64,000 bases of DNA from Bacteroidales bacterium (GCA_028698995.1 JAQVVM010000016.1:1-64000); one strand, 5' to 3'; counted from the first letter of the stretch, positions 53,830 through 63,280 are shown. A program made the numbers and translations. The notes: generated from the letters alone by a model not told the origin.

Positions 53830-54810
53830 TTAATAAACTAAAAGTTTTAGAGTTTTTAAACTCTTTTCATGCTGGATCCTAATGAAATACAGACCGCTGC
53901 TCTTAAAATCACTTCTGTGTAATTCAATTTCATTATGTTGCAAAGCGTTAAATTGCATAACACTATATCCTCGAATATCATAAACATCAATAATTGTTTC
54001 TTTTAAGTCTTTAAAATCCGAAAATATTATTTTTGTTGAGAAAGTGAAAGGATTCGGATTAATTTCTACACTATAGTTATTATCGTAGTAATTTATTTTA
54101 GTGTAAATAATTACGCCTTTATGATAACAAGTATTAAAATAGGCCGTATCAATAAAAATACCCCAAAGGTAATTTCCGTCAAATTTATAATGTACAGTGT
54201 CATTTATAGTTAAACACTTAAGAACAGTGGCGTTATCAACCATATTAAAATTCTTAAAAAGACCTCTCATATTGCCAATTCCTTCAAACAATGTATGAAA
54301 ACTAAATGGTGTATTATATGTTTTGATAGAAAAAGCCCTTTTCATTACACCATCTACTAAAAGCATATCTATACCAATACACCATGCTTTTACTTCATAA
54401 CCTAATTCGTTATATACAAAAAATGTATCCCCTACATTAATATTGAAATCATAAAGAATAAGTTCATTAATGCTGTCTTTTGGTATAAAATAAACTTTCC
54501 TTAAAAGAGTATCCTGTCGTATGGCACAAAGATATGATGTGTTAGAACTTGCTATCTGAATAGTTGAATCAATCAAACCATCGTTGTAATAAAGCTTATT
54601 ATAATTTATTGTGTTAATAATGGTATCATCAATTAATCCATAAAGTTTTGTTTGGTATTGCGTACTGTCAGGATAAAAACCAGTAAACTCTAAAACACTC
54701 CAGACCGCATTAGAGTCAGGGAAAGGGTGGTAGGCTTGCCCAATGCATATATTATGGCTTGTAAAAAATATTATAATAATAATGTGAAAACGGATGATGA
54801 GTTTTTTCAT
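53830..54810 (-). CDS. T9SS-secreted protein, tandem paralogue 1
   Basis: A 326-residue exported protein (signal peptide MKKLIIRFHIIIIIFFTSHNICIGQ) with a C-terminal type IX sorting domain (INPNPFTFSTKIIFSD ... KSLKTLKLLVY). The centre, with PKDSINELILYDFNINVGDTFF and GIGNMRGLF, is a family seen often in Bacteroidota secretomes with no known function. The first about 40 residues, and the DNA before them, are almost identical to those of the next gene, while the rest is clearly diverged. Confidence 0.82.
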   Translation of the reverse strand: MKKLIIRFHIIIIIFFTSHNICIGQAYHPFPDSNAVWSVLEFTGFYPDSTQYQTKLYGLIDDTIINTINYNKLYYNDGLIDSTIQIASSNTSYLCAIRQDTLLRKVYFIPKDSINELILYDFNINVGDTFFVYNELGYEVKAWCIGIDMLLVDGVMKRAFSIKTYNTPFSFHTLFEGIGNMRGLFKNFNMVDNATVLKCLTINDTVHYKFDGNYLWGIFIDTAYFNTCYHKGVIIYTKINYYDNNYSVEINPNPFTFSTKIIFSDFKDLKETIIDVYDIRGYSVMQFNALQHNEIELHRSDFKSSGLYFIRIQHEKSLKTLKLLVY

Positions 54811-54860
54811 GGTAATTTATTTTAATATTATTGTATTTAATCCGTCAACACCATTCTTTT
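54691..54860. repeat. 170-base near-identical block, copy 1
   Basis: Matches 55789-55958 at 168 of 170 positions. It covers the first about 40 codons and about 50 upstream bases of the paralogue 1 gene. The one coding difference is synonymous (Ile codon ATC against ATA). Confidence 0.85.
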
Positions 54861-54927
54861 ATATTATTAAAACACAAATGAAGGGAAAAACACATAATTA
54901 AAATTTTATTTTCTTCTCTATTGCTTT

Positions 54928-55908
54928 TTATTGAATAATAAATTTTATTGTTATAACTTTATTTTCGTCATGAATTAAAAGTAAATAAATACCTGGCTTA
55001 TAATTCGATTTATTTATGCAAATTTCTTTATCATATAATGATTCTTTACTTGATATTAATTTACCCTGACAACTATATATTTCAATAAAGATTTTATTGT
55101 TTAAAAAAAAATCAGGTAATGTTACATAAGAAATATCAGTAACAGGATTGGGAGAAATATTTATTTTAACATTTTCAATACTGGGACTTAGATTTGTGAT
55201 AATATTATTATGATAACATCCATGGAAGTATATTGTATCCCAGTATGGATTTGAAGTTGGAATTTTATCTATTCTATAAATCAAACTGTCATTTTGCCAA
55301 AAACATAAAATTTGGTTCCATTGGGCAGGAGGTGCAAGGGGATAAAAGTGAAAAAAAAGACCTTTATTATTTCCAATACCTTCAATCCACCATTGCCAAT
55401 ACGTAAATGGCCACACGTTATCGGTCATATTATACGCACTTCGAATTTGATTATTGTCCATTGTAGCACTATCAATGCCCCAACACTCAAATAATATTGA
55501 ATAACCATTTACATTTTGTAAATAAATAGTATCATTAATATTCAAATCAAAATCATATAACAATATTTCATTAATAGAATCTTTTGGCACAAAATATATT
55601 TTTTTAAAAACAATATCTTGTCTTAACGCCCCATGATAATAGGTATTAGGACTATTTTGCAAAATTACGGTATCTAATTCGTTTGAGAAAATTTTACTGT
55701 ATGCCATTGAGTCGATAATTGTATCGCCAAATAAACCGTAATGAATTGTATAATACTGTAAATCATTTTGTTGTACCGATGTAAAATGTAAAACACTCCA
55801 GACCGCATTAGAGTCAGGGAAAGGGTGGTAGGCTTGCCCAATGCATATATTATGGCTTGTAAAAAATATTATAATAATAATGTGAAAACGGATTATGAGT
55901 TTTTTCAT
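54928..55908 (-). CDS. T9SS-secreted protein, tandem paralogue 2
   Basis: A 326-residue exported protein of exactly the same length as its neighbour, with the same signal peptide and start of the mature chain (QAYHPFPDSNAVWSVL). After that the two diverge, keeping scattered matches such as KDSINE(I/L)xLYDF and GIGNxxGLF. The C-terminal sorting domain differs (ISPNPVTDISYVTLPDFF ... NKVITIKFIIQ). Function is unknown. Confidence 0.82.
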   Translation of the reverse strand: MKKLIIRFHIIIIIFFTSHNICIGQAYHPFPDSNAVWSVLHFTSVQQNDLQYYTIHYGLFGDTIIDSMAYSKIFSNELDTVILQNSPNTYYHGALRQDIVFKKIYFVPKDSINEILLYDFDLNINDTIYLQNVNGYSILFECWGIDSATMDNNQIRSAYNMTDNVWPFTYWQWWIEGIGNNKGLFFHFYPLAPPAQWNQILCFWQNDSLIYRIDKIPTSNPYWDTIYFHGCYHNNIITNLSPSIENVKINISPNPVTDISYVTLPDFFLNNKIFIEIYSCQGKLISSKESLYDKEICINKSNYKPGIYLLLIHDENKVITIKFIIQ

Positions 55909-55958
55909 GATAATTTATTTTAATATTATTGTATTTAATCCGTCAACACCATTCTTTT
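55789..55958. repeat. 170-base near-identical block, copy 2
   Basis: The partner of 54691-54860. It ends exactly on the stop codon of the small broken ORF upstream. Confidence 0.85.
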
Positions 55959-56161
55959 TACATCAATTTAAATTCCATCAATGAAAGATTCCAATTACTA
56001 ATATGATTTACAGTAGATTGAACAACTTTTAACTTAATATAATTATTAGGCGATGGTGTTTCCTGTATAGCTACATTCCCTTCCGAGTCCATTTTTAATT
56101 GTGCATTTATACTAAGATTTATTACCGTTAGAATAATTAATAATACATAAAATTTTCTCAG
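55958..56161 (-). pseudogene. truncated exported protein without an ATG
   Basis: An open minus-strand frame missed by the ORF track. It reads RKFYVLLIILTVINLSINAQ, a convincing signal peptide, then LKMDSEGNVAIQ and about 35 more residues to a TAA. The codon where Met is expected is CTG (56159-56161), so either CTG is used or the start has mutated. At about 67 residues it looks like the first part of a longer secreted protein, cut at the edge of the 170-base duplicated block. The start of the mature chain resembles tail-fibre-domain-like Bacteroidota proteins, but this is weak. Confidence 0.5.
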
Positions 56162-56397
56162 AGGTAATGTGTTTTAAGTTAATAAGAATGTACTTTGTAA
56201 ATTAAAACAAATCTAATATTGAAATGGTAAAAATGCAAATAATAATTTGTTAACGAATATTAATAAATGTTAAGTATTAATTTATTTTATAGTTATTCGG
56301 CTCTTTTGTCGATTAAATTTATTAAGTAAAAGGTAGTTGTTGAATTAATTCTTTGCATATCTCTGTAGAAGCTGGGCGCCTTATCGCTTGCACCTAA
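56162..56397. other. intergenic stretch with no recognised feature
   Basis: AT-rich sequence between the broken ORF and the VWA-like gene. I see no gene, strong hairpin or promoter box here. Confidence 0.4.
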
Positions 56398-58479
56398 TTA
56401 ATAGCTTCCGTTCCATTTTCGGGTAAACCATTCAATGCTAAGCAATAAAGCTATAAAGAACAAAAGCCCGTAAAGATTAATCAGCTCAGACATATCAATT
56501 TTTTCATAGATGACAGGCTTAATTTCTTCATTTTCAAGGATTTTGTTATACAAGGCGTCTAAGTTATTGGGGTAAAACAATTCTGCATTGTTTTTTACCG
56601 ACATATTGTATAAAATCCTGTGGTCGGCAATTGTATTGAGCGATTCAATATTGAGCGGTGCTACAATAAAAGAGCCTGTACGTTGTAATATATTATTTCC
56701 GTTTTTTACCTGTGCCTGATAGGTATAATGCCCTACCGGTAACCTTCCTGCATCAAGCGTATAGGAGTCGGATGTTTTTGAAAACACAAATGTAAAGACC
56801 TTGTTATTCTCATCTTTAACAGCCAAGTTGATATCTTCGGAATTAACAGGCTCAAAGCTTTCATTATACACTTCTGCATCAAAAAGAATATTTTCATTTT
56901 CATAAAAAATGTCTTTTGTAATAATCCTGAAGTTATCCTTGTTAAGTTTCAGAGCAAGATACTGAACGGTTTTGTTTATAATTTCGTTGGTGGCATCCTG
57001 ATTGCCGTTACGTGCAAAATCTACAAGCCGCCATCTCCAATAACCCTCACCGGTCATCACAGCTGTTTTCTTTCCATTCATTTCATTAAACATCAGCATA
57101 GGCTGTCTGGTAATAACTTGACCGATTTTTTGAAAAAAAACAATGTTAACAGAAGGCATAAAATTGTATTGTCCAAAGAAGCTGTTTAAAGGTGGCAATG
57201 ACCCTAATGTTATTTTTGTTTTGTCGTCAAGGGTAAAAAGATTAAAATCCCTGTTGAATGCAGGCATGGCCTCGTTAACATTACCCCTGACATTGGATAT
57301 GGTCAGTCCTGTATTCATGGTGTTAAATAAATTAATATTGCTTTGGTTACCGAGAATATAAAAGACAGGGACATCTGAGGTGTTTAATTTTGTAAAAAAA
57401 TGATTGGCTGCATTTGTTTGAGATGGGAGGTTGTGTAAAATAACCAGATTATACGACTCAAAATTGCCCCTGAAGCTTCCGGCTTCTTGGCTTATAACTT
57501 CATAATTGACATTGTTTTCAATAGCACTTTTTATGGCTGCTACATCTGGGTGTGGTGCATTGAACAGTAATAAAATTTTACTTCGGTTGTCGATGACATC
57601 AAAAAAGACCGTTGCAGCATTGTTTACAGTATTAATCTCTCCTTCAATTGGAGACAAGGATACAGAAATTTTCCTTTTACCGGGTTTATCGGCATCAAAA
57701 ACCAGACTTATTGTCTGAATAAAATCCTCATCATTAAAATTAAGCCTTTGATTATGGACTGTTTTGTCGTCAATATTTACAATAAGGTTGCAGGATTGAC
57801 CTTTAGCTTTATGAGCACTGATATTTATTTCGAGGGGAAATTTATTATTCAGAAAAACGACTTTATTGAAATGAAGTTTTTCGAGAATTGCATCTTTATA
57901 CACATTGGTATCTCCTAAAGCCAGTGTATAAATGGGATATGTGATATTATTAAGACTGTAAACAGGATTTATGCCTTTATTATACAAACCATCAGAGGCC
58001 AGAACCATGGCACCCACATTGCGATTATAAAATGTACTTCGTGAATAATCTAACATTTTTCCAATATCGGTAAGTTTTTCGTTGAAATTAAAACCAAGAT
58101 TCTCACTCACATTTTCGCCAAAACTAAATTGGAACACATGAAAGTCCGCTTCGAGTTTCTTCAAAAAATCATTTATTAGAGCAGGGTAGGTTTCGGAATA
58201 AAATGCAGAATCGGGATTAAATCTAATTGATTCTGAATTATCCTGAGCAAAGATGATAATTGGTTTTTCAGTTTGTCTGACCATCATTCTAAGAAGGGGA
58301 TTCAAAAGAAAAAAAGCAATAAAGCTGAAACAGATAAGTCTGATAAAAAAAAGCAAATAACGCGTTTTTTGGGGAAAATCTTCCTTGTTATTTCGGATGT
58401 AAAGAATATAAGCCAGTCCTCCTCCTAATAATAAAAAGAGTAAAAGATACCAAGCCGAATAGTCGAAAATAATTTTCAA
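56398..58479 (-). CDS. membrane protein with VWA-like domain (BatA-neighbour type)
   Basis: A 693-residue protein. Two N-terminal helices (about 10-27 and 40-63) precede a von Willebrand A-like region (IIIFAQDNSESIRF, then GAMVLASDGLYNKGINP) and a later region with a glutamine-amidotransferase-like fold (RSKILLLFNAPHPDVAAIKSAIE). A C-terminal helix (LINLYGLLFFIALLLSIEW) ends the chain. The metal site is DNSES rather than the classic DxSxS. Similar proteins are common in Bacteroidota, of unknown role. A -7 box lies 32 bases upstream. Confidence 0.75.
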   Translation of the reverse strand: MKIIFDYSAWYLLLFLLLGGGLAYILYIRNNKEDFPQKTRYLLFFIRLICFSFIAFFLLNPLLRMMVRQTEKPIIIFAQDNSESIRFNPDSAFYSETYPALINDFLKKLEADFHVFQFSFGENVSENLGFNFNEKLTDIGKMLDYSRSTFYNRNVGAMVLASDGLYNKGINPVYSLNNITYPIYTLALGDTNVYKDAILEKLHFNKVVFLNNKFPLEINISAHKAKGQSCNLIVNIDDKTVHNQRLNFNDEDFIQTISLVFDADKPGKRKISVSLSPIEGEINTVNNAATVFFDVIDNRSKILLLFNAPHPDVAAIKSAIENNVNYEVISQEAGSFRGNFESYNLVILHNLPSQTNAANHFFTKLNTSDVPVFYILGNQSNINLFNTMNTGLTISNVRGNVNEAMPAFNRDFNLFTLDDKTKITLGSLPPLNSFFGQYNFMPSVNIVFFQKIGQVITRQPMLMFNEMNGKKTAVMTGEGYWRWRLVDFARNGNQDATNEIINKTVQYLALKLNKDNFRIITKDIFYENENILFDAEVYNESFEPVNSEDINLAVKDENNKVFTFVFSKTSDSYTLDAGRLPVGHYTYQAQVKNGNNILQRTGSFIVAPLNIESLNTIADHRILYNMSVKNNAELFYPNNLDALYNKILENEEIKPVIYEKIDMSELINLYGLLFFIALLLSIEWFTRKWNGSY

Positions 58480-58510
58480 ATCACGAATATATTAAAGGTT
58501 AAGCCATATA

Positions 58511-58518
58511 CAAAACTA
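58511..58518 (-). promoter_or_regulatory. -7 box TAGTTTTG for the VWA-like gene
   Basis: An exact TAnnTTTG match on the minus strand 32 bases before the ATG. Confidence 0.5.
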
Positions 58519-58534
58519 ATGTTTTTTTTAATGT

Positions 58535-59875
58535 TTACTTAATTTTCACACTTCGCCAGTTGTATTTGTAGAAATACAATGCAGACAGTATGCCCAGAAT
58601 AAAAAAGTAAATAACCTCGACACTCCATACCCAACGAATCGGGAGATTAAGAACAAGACCCATATAATACACACCAAAGATATAAATTGAAATGGTAACA
58701 ACTTCGATTAAAAGAGCCAGCATTGTTTTTCCTGTTCCTGAAATCCCGTTAAATATGATTGATGATACAGACAATAAGATAAGTGCAAAAGTAATAATGT
58801 GTAGAACAGGAATAGTGGCTTCAATTAGTCCGGTATCTGGAGTGTAAAGCCCAATTACCTTTTCAGGAATAAAGATATACCCTAAAACAATGAGCAATGT
58901 AATTGACAGACTCAGAAAAGCAATTTTTTTAATTACAGGAATTATTTTTTCGTACTCCCCGCTTCCCATAAGATTACTTACCATTGAACTTGCAGCTGAG
59001 CTTAACCCCCAAACAGGAATCATCAGAACCATATAAATGCTTCTGATAATATTTGAAACTGCAAGTTCATGTGCACCAATTTTTTCAATTATGAGAAAGA
59101 AAATAAACCAGGCGCCAAAAGAAACAAAATTCTGTATCATTACAGGGCCCGAAAGACGCACAAGGCTTTTAGCTAATTCAAAATTAGGTTTCACGAATTT
59201 AAAAAGCGCATATTTTCTGTTATCAATTTTTAAAACGGACCATATCATTAAAAAAACAGTGGCAGAAATTTCAGCAAAAACCGAAGCCAGAGCCGCGCCG
59301 GCTATTCCTATTTCGGGCATACCCAATGCCCCAAAAATGAGTCCGTAATCAAAAATAATATTGATTATAGTCATTAATAGGGTACTGTAAATCAATATAC
59401 GGGTTCGTAAAACACCCACAAAAAAGGCTCTGAACACGATATTAACGTATGCAAACAAGATACCCCAGCGACGGTATGCCATAAAATGTTTGGTTTCAGA
59501 ACCTAAAGTTTCGTTGTTTATTATCGTATCGAGAATATTATCAGACAAGAAAATCAGCAAAGAAAAAAGGAGCAGTCCCATTATCAACATAATGTAAATA
59601 CTATGGGAAAATATCTTGCCTATTTCTGAATAATTTTCTTCTCCATTGCGCCTTCCAATCATTATTTGGACACCGGTTCCAAAACCAAAACCAAAAATAA
59701 TAAACACAAAGTAATAAAGTCCTCCCAGTGCACCTACTCCCAATGCTATTTCTCCGACATGTGCCAAAAAAATGGTATCTACAACATTGATGATGTTTTG
59801 AGCAACTAAACCCAGAATAATTGGCAGGGCAATCTTTCTGATATTTTTATATGATATATCGAAAGTGTTAAGCAT
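58535..59875 (-). CDS. MATE-family multidrug/Na+ efflux transporter
   Basis: A 446-residue membrane protein with twelve helices in two halves. The start (IALPIILGLVAQNIINVVDTIFLAHVGEIALG) and the loop GFGFGTGVQIMIGRRNGE are family hallmarks, repeated in the second half as WGLSSAASSMVSNLMGSGE. It exports cationic compounds in exchange for Na+ or H+. It starts 2 bases after the rlmI stop, so the two share a transcript. Confidence 0.93.
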   Translation of the reverse strand: MLNTFDISYKNIRKIALPIILGLVAQNIINVVDTIFLAHVGEIALGVGALGGLYYFVFIIFGFGFGTGVQIMIGRRNGEENYSEIGKIFSHSIYIMLIMGLLLFSLLIFLSDNILDTIINNETLGSETKHFMAYRRWGILFAYVNIVFRAFFVGVLRTRILIYSTLLMTIINIIFDYGLIFGALGMPEIGIAGAALASVFAEISATVFLMIWSVLKIDNRKYALFKFVKPNFELAKSLVRLSGPVMIQNFVSFGAWFIFFLIIEKIGAHELAVSNIIRSIYMVLMIPVWGLSSAASSMVSNLMGSGEYEKIIPVIKKIAFLSLSITLLIVLGYIFIPEKVIGLYTPDTGLIEATIPVLHIITFALILLSVSSIIFNGISGTGKTMLALLIEVVTISIYIFGVYYMGLVLNLPIRWVWSVEVIYFFILGILSALYFYKYNWRSVKIK

Positions 59876-59877
59876 TT

Positions 59878-61050
59878 TTATTCAATATAAAGAACCAGAC
59901 CTTTCAGATATTCACTTTCAGGGTGAAAAGCGTTAACAGGATGATCGGGAGCTTGTGTTAACTGGTGAATTATTCTTGTTTTACGTCCTGTTTTAATAGC
60001 AGCAGCTATGACCGTTGATTTAAACAGGTTCATATCAACAACCTGAGAACATGAAAAAGTGAAAAGTATTCCTCCACTGTTTATTTTTTCAATAGCCTCG
60101 GCATTTAATCTTTTATAACCCTGTACTGCATTGTGTTTCACCTCTCTATGTTTGGCATAGGCAGGTGGGTCGAGGATGATGACATCATATTTTTCTTCTG
60201 TGTTTTTAATAAAATCAAGGGTATCCGAAACAAATGATTTATGATTCAAACCTTGCATTTCGTTTAACAGAATATTATCCTCGGTGAGCTGAATCGCTTT
60301 TTTAGAGCTATCTACAGAATGAACAAGAGCAGCACCTGCTTTAAGTGCATAAATACTGAATCCACCGGAGTAGCAAAAAGTATTAAGAACATTTTTCCCT
60401 TTTACATAATGATTAAGCAATCTGCGATTTTCGCGCTGGTCGATAAAGAAGCCTGTTTTTTGACCTTCAATAAAGTCAATATTGAAATGGTGTCCATATT
60501 CACTAACTATACATTTATCAATTCTTTGGTAAATAAAGGAATTTTGTGTTTCGTAAAAACGAGGTAAAGTGTCATTGCTTTTATCATAAACCGACTTCAA
60601 TTCTTCACCATAAATTTCCTTAAGAGCTTGAGAAAAAACCTGTATTTGTCTGTGCATACCTATACTATGTGCCTGAATAACAGCATGTCCGTTGTAAAAA
60701 TCAACGATAAGTCCCGGCAATCCATCGCTTTCGGCATGAATAAGGCGATACACATTAAAATCTTGATTATTAATAATGCCACAATTTTGCCTGTACGTGT
60801 AGGCATCCTGAATTTTTTTTAACCAGAAATTATAGTCGAAATTTGTTTGTTCAAAGGATACAATACGAACAGCAATAGACCCATCCTGATAATGTCCGGA
60901 TCCAAGAAAATTATCCTTGTTATCGAAAACCTCAACCATGTCGCCTTCAGCAGGTGTGCCATATATTTTTTTTACCGCACCCGAAAAAATCCAAGGATGA
61001 AAACGTCTTGCAGCTTCATCTTTTCCAGATTTTAATATGATTTTTACCAT
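59878..61050 (-). CDS. rlmI: 23S rRNA (cytosine1962-C5)-methyltransferase
   Basis: About 390 residues from MVKIILKSGKDEAARRFHPWIFSGAV. The N-terminal PUA-like domain is followed by the methyltransferase core with NTFCYSGGFSIYALKAGA (SAM loop), VHSVDSSKKAIQL and the catalytic region LDPPAYAKH; the Cys in FTFSCSQ is the expected nucleophile region. The ORF track adds 26 residues, but these lie across a TAccTTTG promoter box, so the ATG at 61050 is preferred. Co-transcribed with the MATE gene. Confidence 0.92.
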   Translation of the reverse strand: MVKIILKSGKDEAARRFHPWIFSGAVKKIYGTPAEGDMVEVFDNKDNFLGSGHYQDGSIAVRIVSFEQTNFDYNFWLKKIQDAYTYRQNCGIINNQDFNVYRLIHAESDGLPGLIVDFYNGHAVIQAHSIGMHRQIQVFSQALKEIYGEELKSVYDKSNDTLPRFYETQNSFIYQRIDKCIVSEYGHHFNIDFIEGQKTGFFIDQRENRRLLNHYVKGKNVLNTFCYSGGFSIYALKAGAALVHSVDSSKKAIQLTEDNILLNEMQGLNHKSFVSDTLDFIKNTEEKYDVIILDPPAYAKHREVKHNAVQGYKRLNAEAIEKINSGGILFTFSCSQVVDMNLFKSTVIAAAIKTGRKTRIIHQLTQAPDHPVNAFHPESEYLKGLVLYIE

Positions 61051-61065
61051 CTTTCCAAATTTTTG

Positions 61066-61073
61066 CAAAGGTA
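61066..61073 (-). promoter_or_regulatory. -7 box TACCTTTG that fixes the rlmI start
   Basis: An exact TAnnTTTG match on the minus strand 16 bases before the ATG at 61050 and inside the longer track ORF. Confidence 0.6.
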
Positions 61074-61149
61074 GAATTTGTTTCTTGATATTATGAATGG
61101 ATTTATACAAAGAAGCGCAAAAAAACAAACACGCCTTTGCTTACAATAA

Positions 61150-61193
61150 GAATGATACATTTATAACTTTGGGGATAATCTCAAGTATCATTC
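61150..61193. other. dyad GAATGATAC/GTATCATTC between rlmI and the T9SS gene
   Basis: Perfect 9-base arms around a 26-base loop, downstream of the T9SS gene stop. It could end that transcript, though no T run follows. Confidence 0.35.
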
Positions 61194-61251
61194 AAAGGTG
61201 TAACAAATCTTATTAAACCTCAATAAATAACTTAGAAAAAAGGGTTTTATC

Positions 61252-62337
61252 TTATTCTATTAAAAGCTTTCCTGTAAAAATGCCATCCGATAAGGTTAGT
61301 TTGTAGAAATATAGCCCTTTTGATACTAATGCTAAAGAATTTTCAGTATGGTTATTTGTAATCTGATTGAAAACGGTTTTCCCGTTTATATCAAACAATT
61401 CAAGAAGGAAATCGTCATCAGTGTCACTGACATTGAAAACAACGGTTTCAGAACTTGGGTTGGGGTAATATGAAATGTGCTTTGTTAAAACCTCATCAAA
61501 ACCTGTTGTACAACTGTAAAGGCAATAAGTAATTGTAAGGTCAACAGTACCAGTGTTGAGGTCTAAATTACCTCCCGAAAGATCACAAAAATCAAAAGTA
61601 CCAGTCATTAGACCTGTGTTATTAGTGTTGTGGGCAATACAGAATCTTCCGGTACCATTAATTTCATCGTCATTTTTCCAATCGTTTCCAACCCTTACCA
61701 TGCCATCATTTTGACATACAGCAGGTGTTGCCAAAGTGTCTTTATTAAGAAAATCGTGGTTAACAATCAATTCGGCACTTGCAGAATTGATAAAACTTTT
61801 TGAATTCAGAAAATCATTGGTTTGAATATTAAGATTATTAGTAAAGCTGGCAAGATTAAGTACGTTTGAAGCCAGAACAGAACCGGAGTTAATAAATACA
61901 CCGGATACATCATTCATAAGCTGGTCAGCATTCAAGATGGCATTCGCATTGTTTGTGAAAGAAGCATTATTATAAAGGCTGTCGCTTGTGAAGGTACCGT
62001 TATTGATTATTGTTCCTGCTCCCAGAGCAACCCTTGGAATATTAAAATTTCCTGTTACAGTTAATGCACCACCATAAAGAGCAAGTGCCCTCATAGGAGA
62101 GTTACCAATCAATGAACCTGTGGAATTAACAGTTATTGAACCTGTGGTATAAGCATAACTGGTGTCAAGAGTTACAGTGTGGTTTATTATTACAGTACTC
62201 CCTGGTAAAGGGGGTATACCTCCCCATGTTAAAGGGTTTGTCCAGTTGCCATTGGCAATCGAGGTTATTTGCGCATTGACAGTATCTGTAAAAGAAATTA
62301 CCAAGAATGCAATAAGTACTGTTAATATTTTTTTCAT
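61252..62337 (-). CDS. T9SS-secreted beta-helix-like protein
   Basis: A 361-residue exported protein (signal peptide to VNAQ). The body has short repeats rich in Asn and Thr, for example NNGTFTSDSLYNNASFTNNANAIL, that fit a right-handed beta-helix or filamentous repeat. A type IX sorting domain closes it (YYPNPSSETVVFNVSD ... SDGIFTGKLLIE). The early part (ANGNWTNPLTWGGIPPLPGSTVIINHTVTL) is a common opening of such secreted proteins. Function is unknown; surface or matrix role inferred. A -7 box lies about 45 bases upstream. Confidence 0.85.
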   Translation of the reverse strand: MKKILTVLIAFLVISFTDTVNAQITSIANGNWTNPLTWGGIPPLPGSTVIINHTVTLDTSYAYTTGSITVNSTGSLIGNSPMRALALYGGALTVTGNFNIPRVALGAGTIINNGTFTSDSLYNNASFTNNANAILNADQLMNDVSGVFINSGSVLASNVLNLASFTNNLNIQTNDFLNSKSFINSASAELIVNHDFLNKDTLATPAVCQNDGMVRVGNDWKNDDEINGTGRFCIAHNTNNTGLMTGTFDFCDLSGGNLDLNTGTVDLTITYCLYSCTTGFDEVLTKHISYYPNPSSETVVFNVSDTDDDFLLELFDINGKTVFNQITNNHTENSLALVSKGLYFYKLTLSDGIFTGKLLIE

Positions 62338-62381
62338 TTTTTTAGGTTTTAGGTTATAATTTAGTTAAGAGAAATATCTGG

Positions 62382-62389
62382 CAAAAATA
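62382..62389 (-). promoter_or_regulatory. -7 box TATTTTTG for the beta-helix-like gene
   Basis: An exact TAnnTTTG match on the minus strand 45 bases before the ATG. Confidence 0.5.
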
Positions 62390-62481
62390 TGCTTTATATT
62401 AGACAATTTATAATTTATTTAGTTTTAAATGAAAATAATTTGAGCCGAATATACTTATTACATGATTTATCATTATTTATT

Positions 62482-63261
62482 TTATAACATAAGTCTAATT
62501 AGGTTTTTAATATTTTTCAAAAAACTCTTTTTTCTCGTAATATTATGTTTTAAAAGGAGGTTTCCAATAAAAGACCAATCGGGAATTGCGTTTTTATTTA
62601 TTTTATTTTTTCGCCACTCTTCATTCATAAGATGAACAACATACCAGTTTTTATTAACTTTATATTGAAAAGTGATCAGTAATTTTACAAAGAGCCATCT
62701 GTCAGGGTTGCTGATTTCTTTGATAAAATGATTTAAGTTCTGTTTTTCAATATGATTGTTCAGAATTGCTATCGGTAGGTGCCAATCTGTATTGTTTGCT
62801 TTTACTGTAGCCAGAGATTCGTTGTAGCAATCAAGCATTAAGTGGCTTTTTTCAGGGCATTTCATGATATTGCCCACAACAGGAAAATTATGATGCGTTC
62901 GAAAAAGGTATGGCTCAGAAAAATCGAGTGTTTTTAAGCAAATAACATCCATATCTGTCCACCAGCCACCTTTTTCGTAAAGTAACCGATAGCGGAATAT
63001 ATCTGAGAATCCTGCGTAACTGCCTTTCCCGTGTCCAAATTGATTGGTGCTGGAATAGGAAAAAATTGCCGAAGCAGGTATAATTTGCGAAGCATCTTCA
63101 ATAATTGTTTCAAGGGGTAAAGCCGTCTCTAATTTATCATACAACCACAAATGAAATTCATGTCCTTGTGCAATGAAAGAATGGATACATAAAAGTTCAA
63201 CAGGTGATAAATGCTTACCTATCCATAAGCCATGAACAATTTTGTTGCTTTCTTGGAGCAT
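62482..63261 (-). CDS. DXD-motif glycosyltransferase (capsular/OCH1-like)
   Basis: A 259-residue glycosyltransferase of the DXD sugar-binding group. The start VHGLWIGKHLSPVELLCIHSF is typical, the sugar-nucleotide and metal site is GGWWTDMDVICLK (Asp103 and Asp105), and SDIFRYRLLYEKGG precedes it as usual. It adds a hexose to a surface polysaccharide. It lies next to the Wzt-like transporter gene, so an O-antigen-type polymer is the likely acceptor. The sugar is unknown. Confidence 0.88.
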   Translation of the reverse strand: MLQESNKIVHGLWIGKHLSPVELLCIHSFIAQGHEFHLWLYDKLETALPLETIIEDASQIIPASAIFSYSSTNQFGHGKGSYAGFSDIFRYRLLYEKGGWWTDMDVICLKTLDFSEPYLFRTHHNFPVVGNIMKCPEKSHLMLDCYNESLATVKANNTDWHLPIAILNNHIEKQNLNHFIKEISNPDRWLFVKLLITFQYKVNKNWYVVHLMNEEWRKNKINKNAIPDWSFIGNLLLKHNITRKKSFLKNIKNLIRLML

Positions 63262-63280
63262 CTGGTATAATTATATGGTA

